In this document: in pieces, positions 20,196 to 31,500 of the stretch
Position numbering within the stretch: position 1 is the stretch's first letter
Layout of the letters: each line of letters begins with the position of its first letter
DNA from: Aquatica leii
Taxonomy: Eukaryota > Arthropoda > Insecta > Coleoptera > Lampyridae
Assembly: GCA_035610365.1 (NCBI GenBank)
Contig: CM069435.1
Coordinates: 67,329,389 to 67,393,388 of the forward strand
Reading direction: 5' to 3'
DNA length: 64,000 nucleotides
Program-made: the position numbers and the translations under genes
Notes under the pieces: model-generated
The model's database searches: none
What the model was told of the DNA's origin: nothing
The model's input: only the letters and a program-made list of their open reading frames with translations

Positions 20196-20965
20196 ATGAA
20201 TAAAAGAGAGAGAGAAGAAGAGGAAAAAGAAAGGCAACAAATATTTGAAAAAGGAAAGAAAACAATAAGATCACCAGACATTAAAAAGATATCGGAGGAG
20301 AACGAAGGTAAAACCTCAAGAACAGAAGGAGGAAGGAAAGAAATGGAGGAGTTAAAAGAATTAATGAGAGAAATGATGAAACAGATGGAAGAAAATATGC
20401 AAGGAATAAGACAAGAAATCAAAGAAATGAAAAAGAAATGGGAGAAAGAGAAAAGAAGTGGGAGAAAGAAAAAGAGAAACTGGTGGAGAGAATAGAAAAA
20501 CTGGAGAAAAAAGCGGAAGACGAGGAAAGATGGAAAAGAAAGAATAATATCGTGATAAAGGGGTGGAGAAGTGAAAAACCACAAAAAGACTTAGCAGTGA
20601 TGCTGGAAGAAAAATTAAATAAAAAAGTAGAGGAGAAAAGAGTGAGAGTAATAAACAAAGAGAAGAAAAATGAGATGGTGGTGGCGGAAATCGGAAGATG
20701 GGAGGAAAAACAGAAGGTAATGGAGGAGAAGAAGAAATTAAAGAGTACAAGAATATATATAAGTCACGATTTAACATGGGAGGAAAGAAGAGTGCAAAGA
20801 GAAATAATGAACGTAGCGGTGGAAAAAAGAGCGGAAGGAAAAAGAGTATGGGTAGGGTACAGAAAAATGGAGATAGACGGAGACAGATACATATGGAACG
20901 ACAAGGATAGGGGACTGCGCAGAGAAAGAGAAGAGAAAGTGGGGAACCAAAAAGCAAAAAACTAA
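20196..20965 (+). pseudogene. LINE ORF1 protein (coiled coil plus RRM-like), one frame break
   Basis: The protein begins MNKREREEEEKERQQ at 20196 and is very rich in Lys and Glu, predicting a long coiled coil. One frame runs 20196-20495 and a second from about 20438 to 20965, so one base-shift lies in the A/G-rich tract between. The second part has RKNNIVIKGWR and VRVINKEKKNEMVVAEI, which resemble the strands of an RRM-like domain of LINE ORF1 proteins that bind the element RNA. No CCHC knuckle is present. The stop at 20963-20965 is about 60 bp before the first ORF2 ATG. Confidence 0.75.
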
Positions 20966-21024
20966 AGGGCAAAGGGGGGGTAGTAAAGGAGGGAAAGTTG
21001 ACGAAACGGCAAAGAAAAGGAATA

Positions 21025-24000
21025 ATGAGAAATGGAAATGGAAAAGAAAAAGAAGGGAGAAAAAAAGAAAGTAAGGAAGAAGCACGGGGGGAGGTGAGTG
21101 AGCTGAGAGTATTGTTTTGGAACGTAGCAGGAATAAAAAACAAGGAACATGATTTTTGGAAGTACATCAAGGAACAGGATGTAGTGGGATTACAGGAAAC
21201 ATGGATGGAAGAAAAAGAATGGGAGTGGTGGGAAAAAGAGTTGCCGGAGGAATTTGAGTGGGTGGTGCAACATGCAGAAAGAGAAAAGAAAAAAGGGAGA
21301 GCAAAGGGGGGTATAATAACGGGAATAAGAAAAAAATGGTTGAACCAGGAAAAGAAAGAGAAAGTGCAACAGAGAAGGGGAGTTGTAGAAAGGAACATGC
21401 AGTGGGGAAAAACAAAAATAAAAGTAGTGACGGTTTATAGCAGCAGAATGAAAGAGACAAGGAAAAACATAGAAGAGATGATAGAAGAGAGGGAAGAGGG
21501 ATTGATAATAGTAGGAGGGGACTTCAACGCAAGAATAGGGGAAGAAGGGGGAATACAAGAAAGAAAAGGGACGGGAAAGAGACAAACAAAGGACAAGGTG
21601 ATAAATAAAGAGGGAGAGGAACTGCTGGAATTGTGCAACGAAAAAGGGTGGGAAATAATGAACGGGAACAGAGAAGAAGATGGAAAGGGAGAATTTACGT
21701 ACATAGGAGGAAATGGAGAATCAATAATAGATTTTGCAATGACAAATGAAGAGGCCGCAGAAAAGGTAAAGACATTTAAGGTGGGAGAAAGGGTAGAGTC
21801 AGACCATCAACCACTGGAATTGACAATGGAAGGAAGGGAAAGAGAAGAGAGAGAGAAAGAGGAGAAGTACATAACTAAAAAAAAGTGGACAGAAGAGAGT
21901 ATAAAAAGATATAAAGAGAGAATGGGGAAAACGGTATGGATAGGGAAGGAATTACAAGAAAGTGTAGAGGAAATGAGAGAGATGATGGAGAAAGCAACAG
22001 AGAGAGTTAGATTTAGAAGATGGAAGGGGGAGAAAACTGGATGGAAGAAATGGTGGGATAAGGAATGCAAGGAAGCAAAGAAAAATGCAAGAAGAGCATT
22101 AAGACAGTGGAAAAAAGGGAAGAAAGAAAAAGAAGAATACAAAGAAGCAGTAAAAATATACAAAAAAACATGCGACAGAAAGAAGGAGGAAAACAACAGA
22201 AACAAGAGGAGCAGATTAAAGGAATAAAAACGGAAGAAGATGTATGGAAGTACCTAAAGAAGCAGAGAAAAAAACAAGACGACAAAGGGAATAAAAATGA
22301 AAGAATGGGAGACATATTTTCCGGAACCTGATGGGAGGGAAGAACAAAAGCAGGAAAAAGAAAAAAGGAAAGACGCGGTAGTAAGTCAAGAAGAAGGAGA
22401 TAGGGATAGAATAAGGGAGGAAGAAGTAATAGAGGTGATAAAGAATATAAAAAAAGGAAAGGCGACATTAGAAGACGGGACACAAGGAGAAGAGTGGATA
22501 TACGGGGGAGAAAATGTAGCAAAAAGGATGACGGAAATAATAAACAAAATATGGAAAGGGGAAGGATTTCCAGAGAGATGGAGAGAGGGTATAATATGCC
22601 CAATACATAAAAAAGGTGAAAAAAATAAAGTCGAGAATTATAGAGGGGTAACATTATTGAGCTCAGCATACAAATTGTACGCGACAATACTGCAGGAAAG
22701 ATTACAGAAGGAAATAAAGGAAAAAAGTTTGGTACCAGACGGACAAGCGGGATTCAGAAAAGGAAGAAGGGCGATAGACAACATATATATAATGAAACAC
22801 TTAGCAAATAAAGAAGTAGAAAAAAAGAGAGGGAAAATGGTAGCACTATTCGTGGACCTAAAAGCTGCTTTTGACAAAGTGAATAGAGAAAAGCTGTGGG
22901 AATATATGAAAAGTAAAAAAATCAATGACAGATTAATACAAAGAATAGAGGAAATATACGAAGAAACGAGAAGCAGGGTTAAAGTGAATGGGGAAGAGAG
23001 TGAGAAATTCATAACAAAGAGAGGGTTGAGGCAGGGATGTCCACTGAGCCCAAGCCTGTTCTCGTTATATACGGGGGATCTGGAAGAGACAACAGACAGG
23101 AGGGATAGTGGTAGGGAAAGCTAAGGTATGGTCGTTGGCGTATGCGGATGACATAGTGCTGGTGGCTAAGGAGGAAAAGGAAATGAAAGAGATGATGAAG
23201 ACGCTAGAGAAATATATGAAAAAAAAAGAAATGGAAGTAAACACGGAGAAAACAAAGATAATGATATTTAGAAAAGGAGGGGGAAAAGAAAAAGAGAGGA
23301 GTGGAGATGGAGTGATGAAAAAGTGCAACAAGTGAAGGAATTTACATACCTGGGCTACACGATGAAACAGGATAATAAAGAGGGAGAACACATAAAGGAA
23401 AGGGTGAAGAAAGGAAACAAGCTAATAGGACAAGTCTGGGGTGTGGGGGAAAGAGTATTCAAGATGGATATAAAAAAAAGAAAATTGCTGTTCGAAAAAT
23501 TAATAAAGGGGGTGGTAATGTATGGAGCGGAAATATGGGGCTGGAAGGAGTGGAGGAAGGTAGAGGGGCTACAGGAAAAATACTGGAGATGGGTGTTAGG
23601 ATTGGACAGGGATACACCGGGGTATATTGTGAGAGAAGAGGTTCAGATAGAAAAAATAAGGATTGAGACAGGAAAAAGAGCAATAAAATACGAAGAAGAA
23701 ATGAGGGAGAGAACAAATTGCAAAATTCTGCAAGAATGTTGGAAAGAGATAAAGGGAGGGAAAGTGAAGTACGGGCAGGAGGGCAGAGAAGAGTATTACA
23801 AAAGAAACGGGTACGCGAGTGAAGAAGTGGAGAGATTAAGAGAAGAGGGGTAGGGACAAGAGAAGAAATAATAAGGAGAGATAGAGACATCGAAAAACAA
23901 GAGAGATGGACAAAGATAAAAGAGAGCAGATATAATAGAAATTATAAAGATATCAAGGGTGAAGGGGTGCCGGAATATTTAAAAGACAATGAGACAAAAA

Positions 24001-24263
24001 GCAACAACAGGAAAAGAATGGTGGCAAGGTTCAGATGTGGCAATGAGGAGCTAGGGAACAAATATTGGAGAGAAGAGCCAGAAAAGTTGTGCAGGCTATG
24101 TGGAGAAGAAAAGGAAGACATTAACCACATGAGAAAGAGATGCAGGGAATTAAGAGAAGAGGGGATGAAAATAGTGGATATCTTAGATGAAAACGGAAAA
24201 GGAGTGGAATGGATGGAGGAAGTATGGAACAGGAGGAAAAAGTTAAGGGGGGAGAAGGGATAA
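21025..24263 (+). pseudogene. LINE ORF2: APE endonuclease and reverse transcriptase, several frame breaks
   Basis: The first in-frame ATG is at 21025. The endonuclease has LRVLFWNVAG, VVGLQETWM, IIVGGDFNARIG and ESDHQPLEL, the usual Asn, Glu, Asp/Asn and Asp-His motifs of APE-like nucleases. Reverse transcriptase follows with DGQAGFRKGRRAIDNI, ALFVDLKAAFDKVNRE (motif A), RGLRQGCPLSPSLF (motif B) and SLAYADDIVLVAK (motif C, YADD). Near the end is CRLCGEEKEDINHMRKRC, a CCHC-like cysteine motif. Frames change near 22.2 kb and 22.3 kb (a compensating pair), 23.11 kb, 23.33 kb and 23.84 kb, mostly in A or G runs. All catalytic motifs survive, so decay is recent or the frame breaks are assembly errors. 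Confidence 0.85.
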
Positions 24264-24339
24264 GAAAATGTAATATATATGTAATGTAATAACACGACCA
24301 AAATTTGTAAGCCAAATGGCAATGAATAAAGTTAAACTT

Positions 24340-24450
24340 ATATATTAAAAGTAGACCGGTGATAGCCCGTATTACCGATCTACTTTAAATCAATGAAATT
24401 AACGAATTTCTATTACTGCATGATTTTCTAACCAATGAAATCGTCGAAGT
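24340..24450 (+). repeat. LINE target duplication (right) and remainder of direct repeat copy B
   Basis: 24340-24355 is the second copy of ATATATTAAAAGTAGA. The following 95 bp resume copy B, aligning with about 19355-19445 (shared GAATTTCTATTA and AACCAATGAAATCG-type phrases). Confidence 0.75.
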
Positions 24451-24659
24451 AAATTAAGATTTTTATAAGGTTATATAAATAGTATGGTTAATATTTTAAA
24501 TAAAATGTGAACTGAAAAATTCAACTGTGAATTACTATAGTCATTTATCGAAAACACGCCCCTTATCAACCGTAACCAAATCAGAGTCGAGCTCAACCAT
24601 CCGTGACGATCCTTTTCCTTTATATACGGAAACTATTTCTTTTTAAGTCACTTTAATGG

Positions 24660-24855
24660 AGTTTAGAATCTGACTTGGTTCACAAGTTGATTACCTAACT
24701 CGGTAGTGGTTCTTTGTTAGATTTTCGTTTGCTTTTTCAAGTTTTCGTTTTTTTTCTTACTTTTTCAGAGTTTAGATTATGGCTCGTTTCACAAGTGTAT
24801 AACCTAACTTTTGAGAAGTTCTTAGTTAGATTTTGTTGCTTGTTTGAGTTTTGCG
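24660..24855 (+). repeat. Tandem pair of about 110-bp units
   Basis: GAGTTTAGAATCTGAC... and GAGTTTAGATTATGGC... start near 24659 and 24768. Both continue through TTCACAAGT, ACCTAACT and GTTAGATTTT. They lie just upstream of the hammerhead-like motif and may belong to one repeat element with it. Confidence 0.65.
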
Positions 24856-24869
24856 ATTTATCTCACGCC

Positions 24870-24910
24870 CTGATGAAGCCCCTTACGGAAGTGGGCAAAA
24901 CGTTGGCAAC
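24870..24910 (+). ncRNA. Hammerhead-ribozyme-like core, locus 2 (probably degenerate)
   Basis: CTGATGA is followed by an A and a stem that can form GCCC/GGGC, then AAAACGTTGGC. A functional hammerhead needs GAAA after stem II; here the G is an A, so self-cleavage is doubtful. The CTGATGAAG...AAACGTTG arrangement is shared with 7732-7768 (minus strand) and 49021-49060. Confidence 0.3.
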
Positions 24911-25085
24911 TTTGGTTACAACAACAATGACACGGTCCAAACCCGGAAGACATTCTTATCTTATTATAGATTCCGGCCGTGAAAGCCTACGCTATTACAT
25001 TGTATCTGTAATTATTAAAATTTTGAACAATAAGTATTCCTATTTATCTGGATTATTAAAAACCATATTTCTTCAATTTTATTAA

Positions 25086-27201
25086 AACGATATTTTAAGG
25101 TTCCGTTATGCAGAGATAATTTTTAAGGCAATACGAAACAAATGTGTAAATTTTAGTGTACGCGTTCGTTTTATAGAAGGTTTGTTGTTGAGAGATGTTT
25201 GCTATATATAGCTTTGTATGTAATAAGTTTAGGGAATTAGAAGGTCATCTGTTGCTCAGAAGTGTCCGTTAAATAGAGGTTTTACTATAAATTAAGTTAA
25301 AGAATGAAAGTTAACCAATATAAAAGATACATAAATTGGAAAAGGCGTACAATCAGTTAAGCTTCAAGTTTGAGTGATTTGAAAAATAGCAATAAAAAAA
25401 CAGCCTAAACTAATTGTGAAGGCTGGCATATACTTGGTTGTCACACATACGTTTGACACTAAAACTTCACATATAGAAAATGGTACTTAGATTGTTTCAA
25501 ACATGCCGCTAGTGCTAAAGGCATACAAAACATCTTCTAAAAGCTAGAAAACAAAGTTGTTATAATAGGCTGCGTAAGTTAGATTCGAAATTTACAACGC
25601 AATGTGCGATAAACTTCCAATTTAATATAGTAACAAATTTTAAAACTAATTTATTTATACTAAAAATGTTTACACGTTTATAAATACACAAACTAATTAA
25701 ATCTAACGATATTTAATGACACGTACGCTTGACTCCGTTATATATTTCTCGAACACACGCGTTAATCATTTATATATTTAAATATTTACTTGACACTTCC
25801 GTTATCAAATAACTGACCTATGCTTATTTTAAATCGTTTTTATATATTTCGGTTATCTTTTGAGAATTTTGTACATCCTTTTCAAACGTTCTAGTTGTTG
25901 ATAGTAACTTCGTGAACGCTTTCAAAGCTGAACGTTTCAATATGTTACTTAAATTGAACATATAGACTAAACAGGTATGCTGCTAAATCTTTAATATATT
26001 TTATCGACAAAAGATGTTATGGATTTGACTTTCCCATTTACTAGATGACAATGCCTAACATATCTAGATTTAATAAGCAACGATAATACATAAGTTGTTG
26101 CATTTAGTAGTTATCGACCATTAAAAAAAGTAGTTTCTGAACTTAATAATCAGCAGTAATGAAACCAAATGTATAAACGTTAACAGAAATAAAAAAAGGA
26201 GTGATCTAGTATTGCCAACAAGGTTTAAACTGAGGAAAATACATATAAAGCGAGAATCATTAACAAAGTTATTTTTAACATAACAGTTTGCGTTAGATAG
26301 AAAGAAGAAAAAACTGATATGGTAAGGCACAAAATCAATACCGGGTCTTTTAACCAATACAACACTTACGCCGACTGTCGTTGTCAAAACAAAAACCAAA
26401 AAAATAATAACGGTTATAAAAAAAATAAAATGTGAATGAACTTTTAAATAGTTCATGGACGTCCTTAGTGCTTGCTAAGAAGAAGCATAGATAAACAAAG
26501 TTTTGCATAGATTACAAACAAGTTAACAAAGTGATCAAAATGGACAGATACTATTTACCGAGAATTGCAATGCTCTAGATACTCTGTCTCAAAATGCTAA
26601 TAGTTTTTTTGAGTTGTGCACTTCGACGATTATGTAATTAATTAAATTAACAATATTAACAAAACAGAATTTAAAAAGCATGAAAACTACAAAAACGCTT
26701 TAGATTAACTAAAACAAGCTCTAGTCACTTGATCAATTTTAAGTTTTTAAGAGAAAACAGAAAATTTGTGTTAGATACCGACTAACTCAGAGAGGAATTA
26801 CTGTGTGAATAAGAGAAAATTGTTAGCAGTTGTCGGGTTTATAGAACACTTGTACAAATACCTGTTTGAATTGTTTCAAAATCCGAATTCTTGGATTTAA
26901 AAGAATCTACCTTACCCTACTTTTTAGTCAGAAAAAACATTTTTGTGTTACAATTTCAAGGCAAACTGTTTATAACCTCGTACATTTTGCTTAAGCAGTA
27001 GGTCATATCATTGTCTGTACCATTTTACATAATAAATTAGGATCAGCAATAAATGTTTTTATTAGTACATTTTCTAATAAATAGTGCAGCTGATTTGTAT
27101 TTATTATTAGGTGTAAGTCGCTATATTATTAATGTTTTAATAATCTCTACAAGTTTTTTTCGGATATAAGATACAATTTATACAGACTATTGTAGTAGGT
27201 A
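25086..27201. other. AT-rich non-coding stretch
   Basis: No gene, exon or recognisable transposon protein was seen. The longest minus-strand frame (26121-26456) is hydrophobic and low-complexity, with no supporting feature. Confidence 0.45.
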
Positions 27202-27745
27202 CACTGCTTCAAAAAAGTAATTGGAAACTTTTAAGCGCAACCTGCAAGGTAGGCAACCAAACGTATGTTATAACAAAACGACTAGTTAAATTTGACAACA
27301 TTGTTGGCATTGCAGACATTATTTGCAGCGATATATTACAAGCTTACTAACCATTCTTTATAAGCACCGCCTCGAGCGTTCAAAGAACATGTTTTTTCGT
27401 TGCAAATATGTATCTAAATTGTACCATAAAAATTAAATTTTTTTTTTGCCGAATTTTCTATTTATGTATTGATGTTCTCTGCTTAAGTTTTAAATGAATG
27501 CGATAGCCTTTAATTAAAAAGTACTTTATAATTTGATTTATAATTAAAATAAACTTTAAAAAGTTCCATTAATAGCTCGAATACAGTTAAACTGGATGCC
27601 CAAATATGAAATTGCTGTTTTAATTAGCCTAAATTTTTAATATTTCCGGATTAAATTAAAGTCAACATTCCGATTTTTTTTGTAAAAGAAGTATTATCAT
27701 TATTTGAACGTAATTAATAATTGATCAATTGTAATCTTAATTTCC
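27202..27745 (+). repeat. Left long terminal inverted repeat
   Basis: Pairs with 29704-30153 in reverse complement, with indels; the arms are diverged, so the element is old. Confidence 0.7.
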
Positions 27746-28420
27746 ATTACAAATTATGATCACATTTATTTGTAGTTTGCATTTTTTCATAGAAAATGGA
27801 TTTTTATAAATATAGGTAAAATCCTATGTTCAATAGTTTTTTAATTACATTGTAATACACGAAAAAAATGCATCAACTTTGCTAATTCAACCCAATGTAT
27901 GGATGATATCTTACCTACTAGTTTATGTATTAGATAGAAAGTATCTGTATTTACTTATCTATGCCTGTAGAATTTTATTTTCAGGCGACTTTCGTGAAAT
28001 CTTGTTTATATAATAACAAAAAGAACGAGTAGCAAGAAAGTTAATATTTTTTTAAAAAGACTTTAGTTAGATGTAACTGAACTGGAAATCAAAACTAATA
28101 TGAGTTTTGTTACCTATAAATCAAAACAAAGTTCTTGCAGGTTTTTGCTAAAACGAAGTAATGGAAATATATTACCAAATATTGGAAAAATCAATCTTTT
28201 TTTTTTGCTACAAAATCATCAACAACGTTTATTTCTAAATTAATAATATAAACACTAAATCTCAACCTTGGTTTACAAAAAAATAATTTTTTTAAACACC
28301 CAATGCTTCGAAAACTTGATAATTATAAGTAACGGTTAACTTAAAAGACGTCACATAGTGGGTTGCACTCATGCAAAGCTGGGACAAATGGCTAGTATAT
28401 AACACGTTCAGCCCCGCGGC

Positions 28421-28490
28421 TAAACTTTCGTCACAGCCTATGGACCGCAAGGCAAAGTTTATTTTAAACTTTCTTCACAGCTTATGGGAC
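28421..28490 (+). repeat. Short tandem pair around TAAACTTTCKTCACAGC
   Basis: TAAACTTTCGTCACAGCCTA (28421) and TAAACTTTCTTCACAGCTTA (about 28465) repeat within a GC-richer patch inside the Tc1-like element. Probably an inserted minisatellite or a small element fragment. Confidence 0.5.
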
Positions 28491-28879
28491 CATATTTAAT
28501 TGTGGTTTACAGTTGTATTTGAGCGTCCTGTGTTCTTAAAGCATTACCTTTTGCAAAATATTAGCTTTTTTTATTTTTGATTAAGTATAATGTTAAATGT
28601 GTGCTCTGTTTACATTGCCTGTTATTGTTTTAATTTGAATAGAAGAAAAATGACAAAGTTTTAAAAACAAAACTTTTATTAAATAAAATAGGAGTAAGGT
28701 TTTACATATTACAAAAAATGTTTTTAAACATTGTTATCTGTTTTTTTGAACACTAAACTATTCTATAATCATTTTTGTTTGCAAACAATAAGGAATACTT
28801 TGAAAACTAAATGAATAAGCTGCTATCGACCTGTAAAGAAACCTGTAATAACTGAAAAAAAATGCCTACCGAAGATTAC

Positions 28880-29330
28880 AGTACTTGGGATGGATGAGCG
28901 ATGCTGGCCAAAAGGAACTGACACGTGTCAATGGACGCTTAACTGCTCAAACTTACCTGACGATTTTGGAAGACGTTATGTTGTTCTCTGTACGGTTCAG
29001 TTTATCCCGAAAGACCAATTTGGTTTGTTCAGGACATTTCTCGTATACATACGACATCGGTAATTCAAGAATGGTTCTTACAACATCCAGAAGTGGAAAG
29101 AATCCGTTGACCACCTAAGTCGCCAGATTTGAACCCTATAGAGAATTTGTGGGCGACGGCTGTGAGCGGGTGGAACGACGAACTGAACAATAACAATCAG
29201 AAATATAAAATATAAATAAGTTACATCGCTATATTAATACCGTGTGGGAAAGAATTCGAGGAACTACGGGAATGTATAGAACGTATAACCAATAATGGAT
29301 ATTACACCCATTACTAGCATGTAAAATACA
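28880..29330 (+). pseudogene. Tc1-like transposase, C-terminal half, broken
   Basis: Translated pieces include LGWMSDAGQKELTRVNGRL, AQTYLTILEDVM, VIQEWFLQHPEVER, PPKSPDLNPIENLWATAVSGW and INTVWERIRGTTGM. SPDLNPIENLW is a signature of Tc1/IS630-type transposases and contains the last catalytic acidic region. A frameshift separates 28885-29118 from the rest, and TGA interrupts the PPKSPDLN context. The N-terminal DNA-binding half was not found. The enzyme would cut and paste the element at TA sites; it cannot be functional here. Confidence 0.85.
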
Positions 29331-29703
29331 AATATTTAAATAAAATAATAAATGCTTTTTTAATTATGTTTTTTGTTAGGATTTTTTGTATCTACTTTTG
29401 TTCTTGTAATATAAATAGTGTTATTTCTATTAAAATGTAGTAGGTACTATAATAATCTAAAACATAAAAAAATGCAAACAACAAAATTACAAATTTCAGT
29501 TAATTACTAATAAATTTATATTCCCTAAAAATAGTTAATGCTTAAATTAAGTGTTACGAAGAGAAAGCGGAAAAATGCATTTCACATTATTCTAATTTTG
29601 TGATTTTTAAATTTACAGCATAGGTATGTATTTTCTTTTGTTTGGAATTTTTTTAGCGTTCTGTATTAGAAATTAGACTTGATTTTATACGAATAATTTA
29701 AAG

Positions 29704-30153
29704 GGAGTATTGGGAATGCAATTGTTCGAGTACTAATTACGTTTTAATGATGATAATACTTCCAAAGAAAATCGGGATGTTGACTTTAATTTAATCCAGA
29801 TATATTAAGCTAATTAGTGCAGTAGTTTCATCTTTGAGCATACCGTTTATCATTATTCGAGCTATAGATAAAACTTATTTAATCATAATTAACAATTAAA
29901 GTTTTTTAATTACTTAAGCAGAGAACATAAATAAATAGAAAACTCGACGAAGAAGAATTTAAAACTTTAGGGTGCATGTTCTTTGTACGCTTGAGGTAGT
30001 GCTTATGAAGAATAGTTAGTAGCGTCGTAATATCGCTGCAAGTAATGTCTACAATGCCGATGTTGTCAAGTTGGCGTTTTGTTATAACATGAGTTTGGTT
30101 GCTTACCTTGCAGGTCGGGTTTAAAAGTGTCCAATTCCTTTTTTGAGGCAGTG
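29704..30153 (-). repeat. Right long terminal inverted repeat
   Basis: Inverse of 27202-27745; ends GAGGCAGTG. Confidence 0.7.
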
Positions 30154-30799
30154 TTCTTCTTAGTTTGAATTTTAGTAGCTAATAGAAAACTGCACATCTT
30201 TTAATTAATTCTATACTTTCTTAGTAGTAAATCAAATTGCTGTTTTTATTTGTTTAAAGCGTTTTTTTCCGCCAGATTTTTGGACTCAGTTGTTTATACC
30301 CTGGTTTTTTTTCTAGCATTTTTTACTTTTGTAATGGATTATATAATGTTGACTTGTTATAATAATATAGTTTTCTGAAAAGTCTCATTTCTCGTTTTTA
30401 TAAATCAAATTTTTTTTGTCACCGTCCTTAGTCACTAATGATAACCTTAGAAACATTTTGTTTCCTATAATTTATTTTTTGATTTATAAAATAACGCTAG
30501 AATAAAGTTGTGTTAAAACTAAACTTTTGTAAAAATTACATTACACTACGTAACAAAATAAAATGTTTTTCTTGCTACTAGATTGAAAATACGTAATTTA
30601 TAATAATTCATATGCGCTCAATACAGAACTGTGCCATTAGAAAAACACTTATGTATATATAAAGTTATCAAAGATAATAGACGTTAAATTGCTCTTGTAA
30701 GAAAAAGGAATTAGTACTAGGTAGTCTGTAGCATACACCACAGGCTTTAAAGCAGACTAAGAATACAGATACATTATGTTAGACTTGTTCTTTTTGCAG

Positions 30800-30999
30800 A
30801 ACCCGGATATGTTTCCCATGCGAAAGTAGCAATCCGAATCGTGATCTTTCTACTCCCGTCAAATCATGGGAACAGCAAGCAGCATTCGATTATGCTTACC
30901 GTTTAACTACTGGATTAGTGCTGTATAACAGACACCGCAACAGAGATGAAGAGTCTAAGATTTTGTTTGATCGCCGATTTCACATCCGAAATAATGTTT
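30800..30999 (+). CDS. Unidentified internal exon candidate, 66 codons
   Basis: A T-rich acceptor (TTCTTTTTGCAG, ending 30799) and a strong donor GTAAGC (from 31000) bracket 200 bp. In one frame these give 66 codons without a stop, with one base of a split codon at each end. The translation contains ICFPCESSNPNRDLSTPVKS, WEQQAAFDYAYRLTTGLVLY and NRHRNRDEESKILFDRRFHI: charged, with a balanced amino-acid mix and two close cysteines. Base composition stands out from the AT-rich flanks. I do not recognise the family. It does not join in phase directly to the Nmdar2 exon at 4336 (which ends on a codon boundary) and does not look like any part of that protein that I know, so it may belong to another gene. 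Confidence 0.5.
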
Positions 31000-31500
31000 G
31001 TAAGCTATACCTAGCTTTTTAGTGATGTTCTTAAGCGCGTCGTATACTTGTCAGAAATGTAGTAAAAGTAAAAGTGTTACTTCGTCTGTTAATTAATAAA
31101 ACACAGAACTACACTAACTCAAACTATTTTCTAGTTTTGTTTAGATCAGACTGACGGGCTAACAGAAATTTGATAAAACATATTGAATTCTGCCCGCATG
31201 CTGTAGCTTGCGTTTTAGAACTTGTTCAAGCTCACTTGTTTGTTTCTATTACTGCACACTTATTTTTATACATACGCATGAACCTTAAGAATACACTCAA
31301 ACATATGTATAACATATTAAATAATACCGCTCGTTGATGCAACTACATATTAATCCGTGTATTGTAACTTTTAATACCATGCGCTTTTTATCTATAAGTT
31401 TGAATCTAGACGTACTACAAAATTCTGAATTGCACAATCAGAATTAGCTACCTTATTACATAAAATTTGCGTTAATTTCGTCCAAAAGAAAATTAAATAA
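31000..31500. other. AT-rich non-coding stretch after the exon candidate
   Basis: It begins with the GTAAGC donor. Nothing else was recognised. Confidence 0.4.

Larger units (their letters stand above)
19720..24339 (+). mobile_element. Full-length APE-type LINE (non-LTR retrotransposon)
   Basis: A perfect 16-bp target duplication brackets 4620 bp that hold a 5' UTR, ORF1, ORF2 and a 3' UTR ending AAAGTTAAACTT. Non-LTR elements insert by target-primed reverse transcription, and a duplication this long fits. Because the 5' end lies directly at the duplication with an untranslated leader of about 480 bp, the copy appears complete. The coding strand is strikingly purine-rich. Domain order (ORF1 with coiled coil and RRM-like part; ORF2 with APE endonuclease, reverse transcriptase and a C-terminal cysteine motif) fits the Jockey/I/R1 range; I do not assign the clade. 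Both ORFs contain single-base frame breaks. An antisense relic lies at 5499-7165. Confidence 0.9.
27202..30153 (+). mobile_element. Decayed Tc1-like DNA transposon with very long terminal inverted repeats
   Basis: The left end (CACTGCTTCAAAAAAGTAATTGG at its start) and the right end (ending TTTTTTGAGGCAGTG) are inverse. The similarity runs inward for about 540 bp on the left and 450 bp on the right, with matching landmarks such as TCTCTGCTTAAG/CTTAAGCAGAGA and GGATTAAATTAAAGTCAACA. TA precedes the left end and TT follows the right, so the expected TA duplication has probably eroded. The middle holds part of a Tc1-type transposase. Such long inverted repeats are unusual for Tc1 elements. Confidence 0.75.

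Noticed and set aside
20174-23890. Long minus-strand frames (up to 345 codons) opposite the LINE
   Set aside because: Low-complexity shadows of the purine-rich sense ORFs, without motifs.
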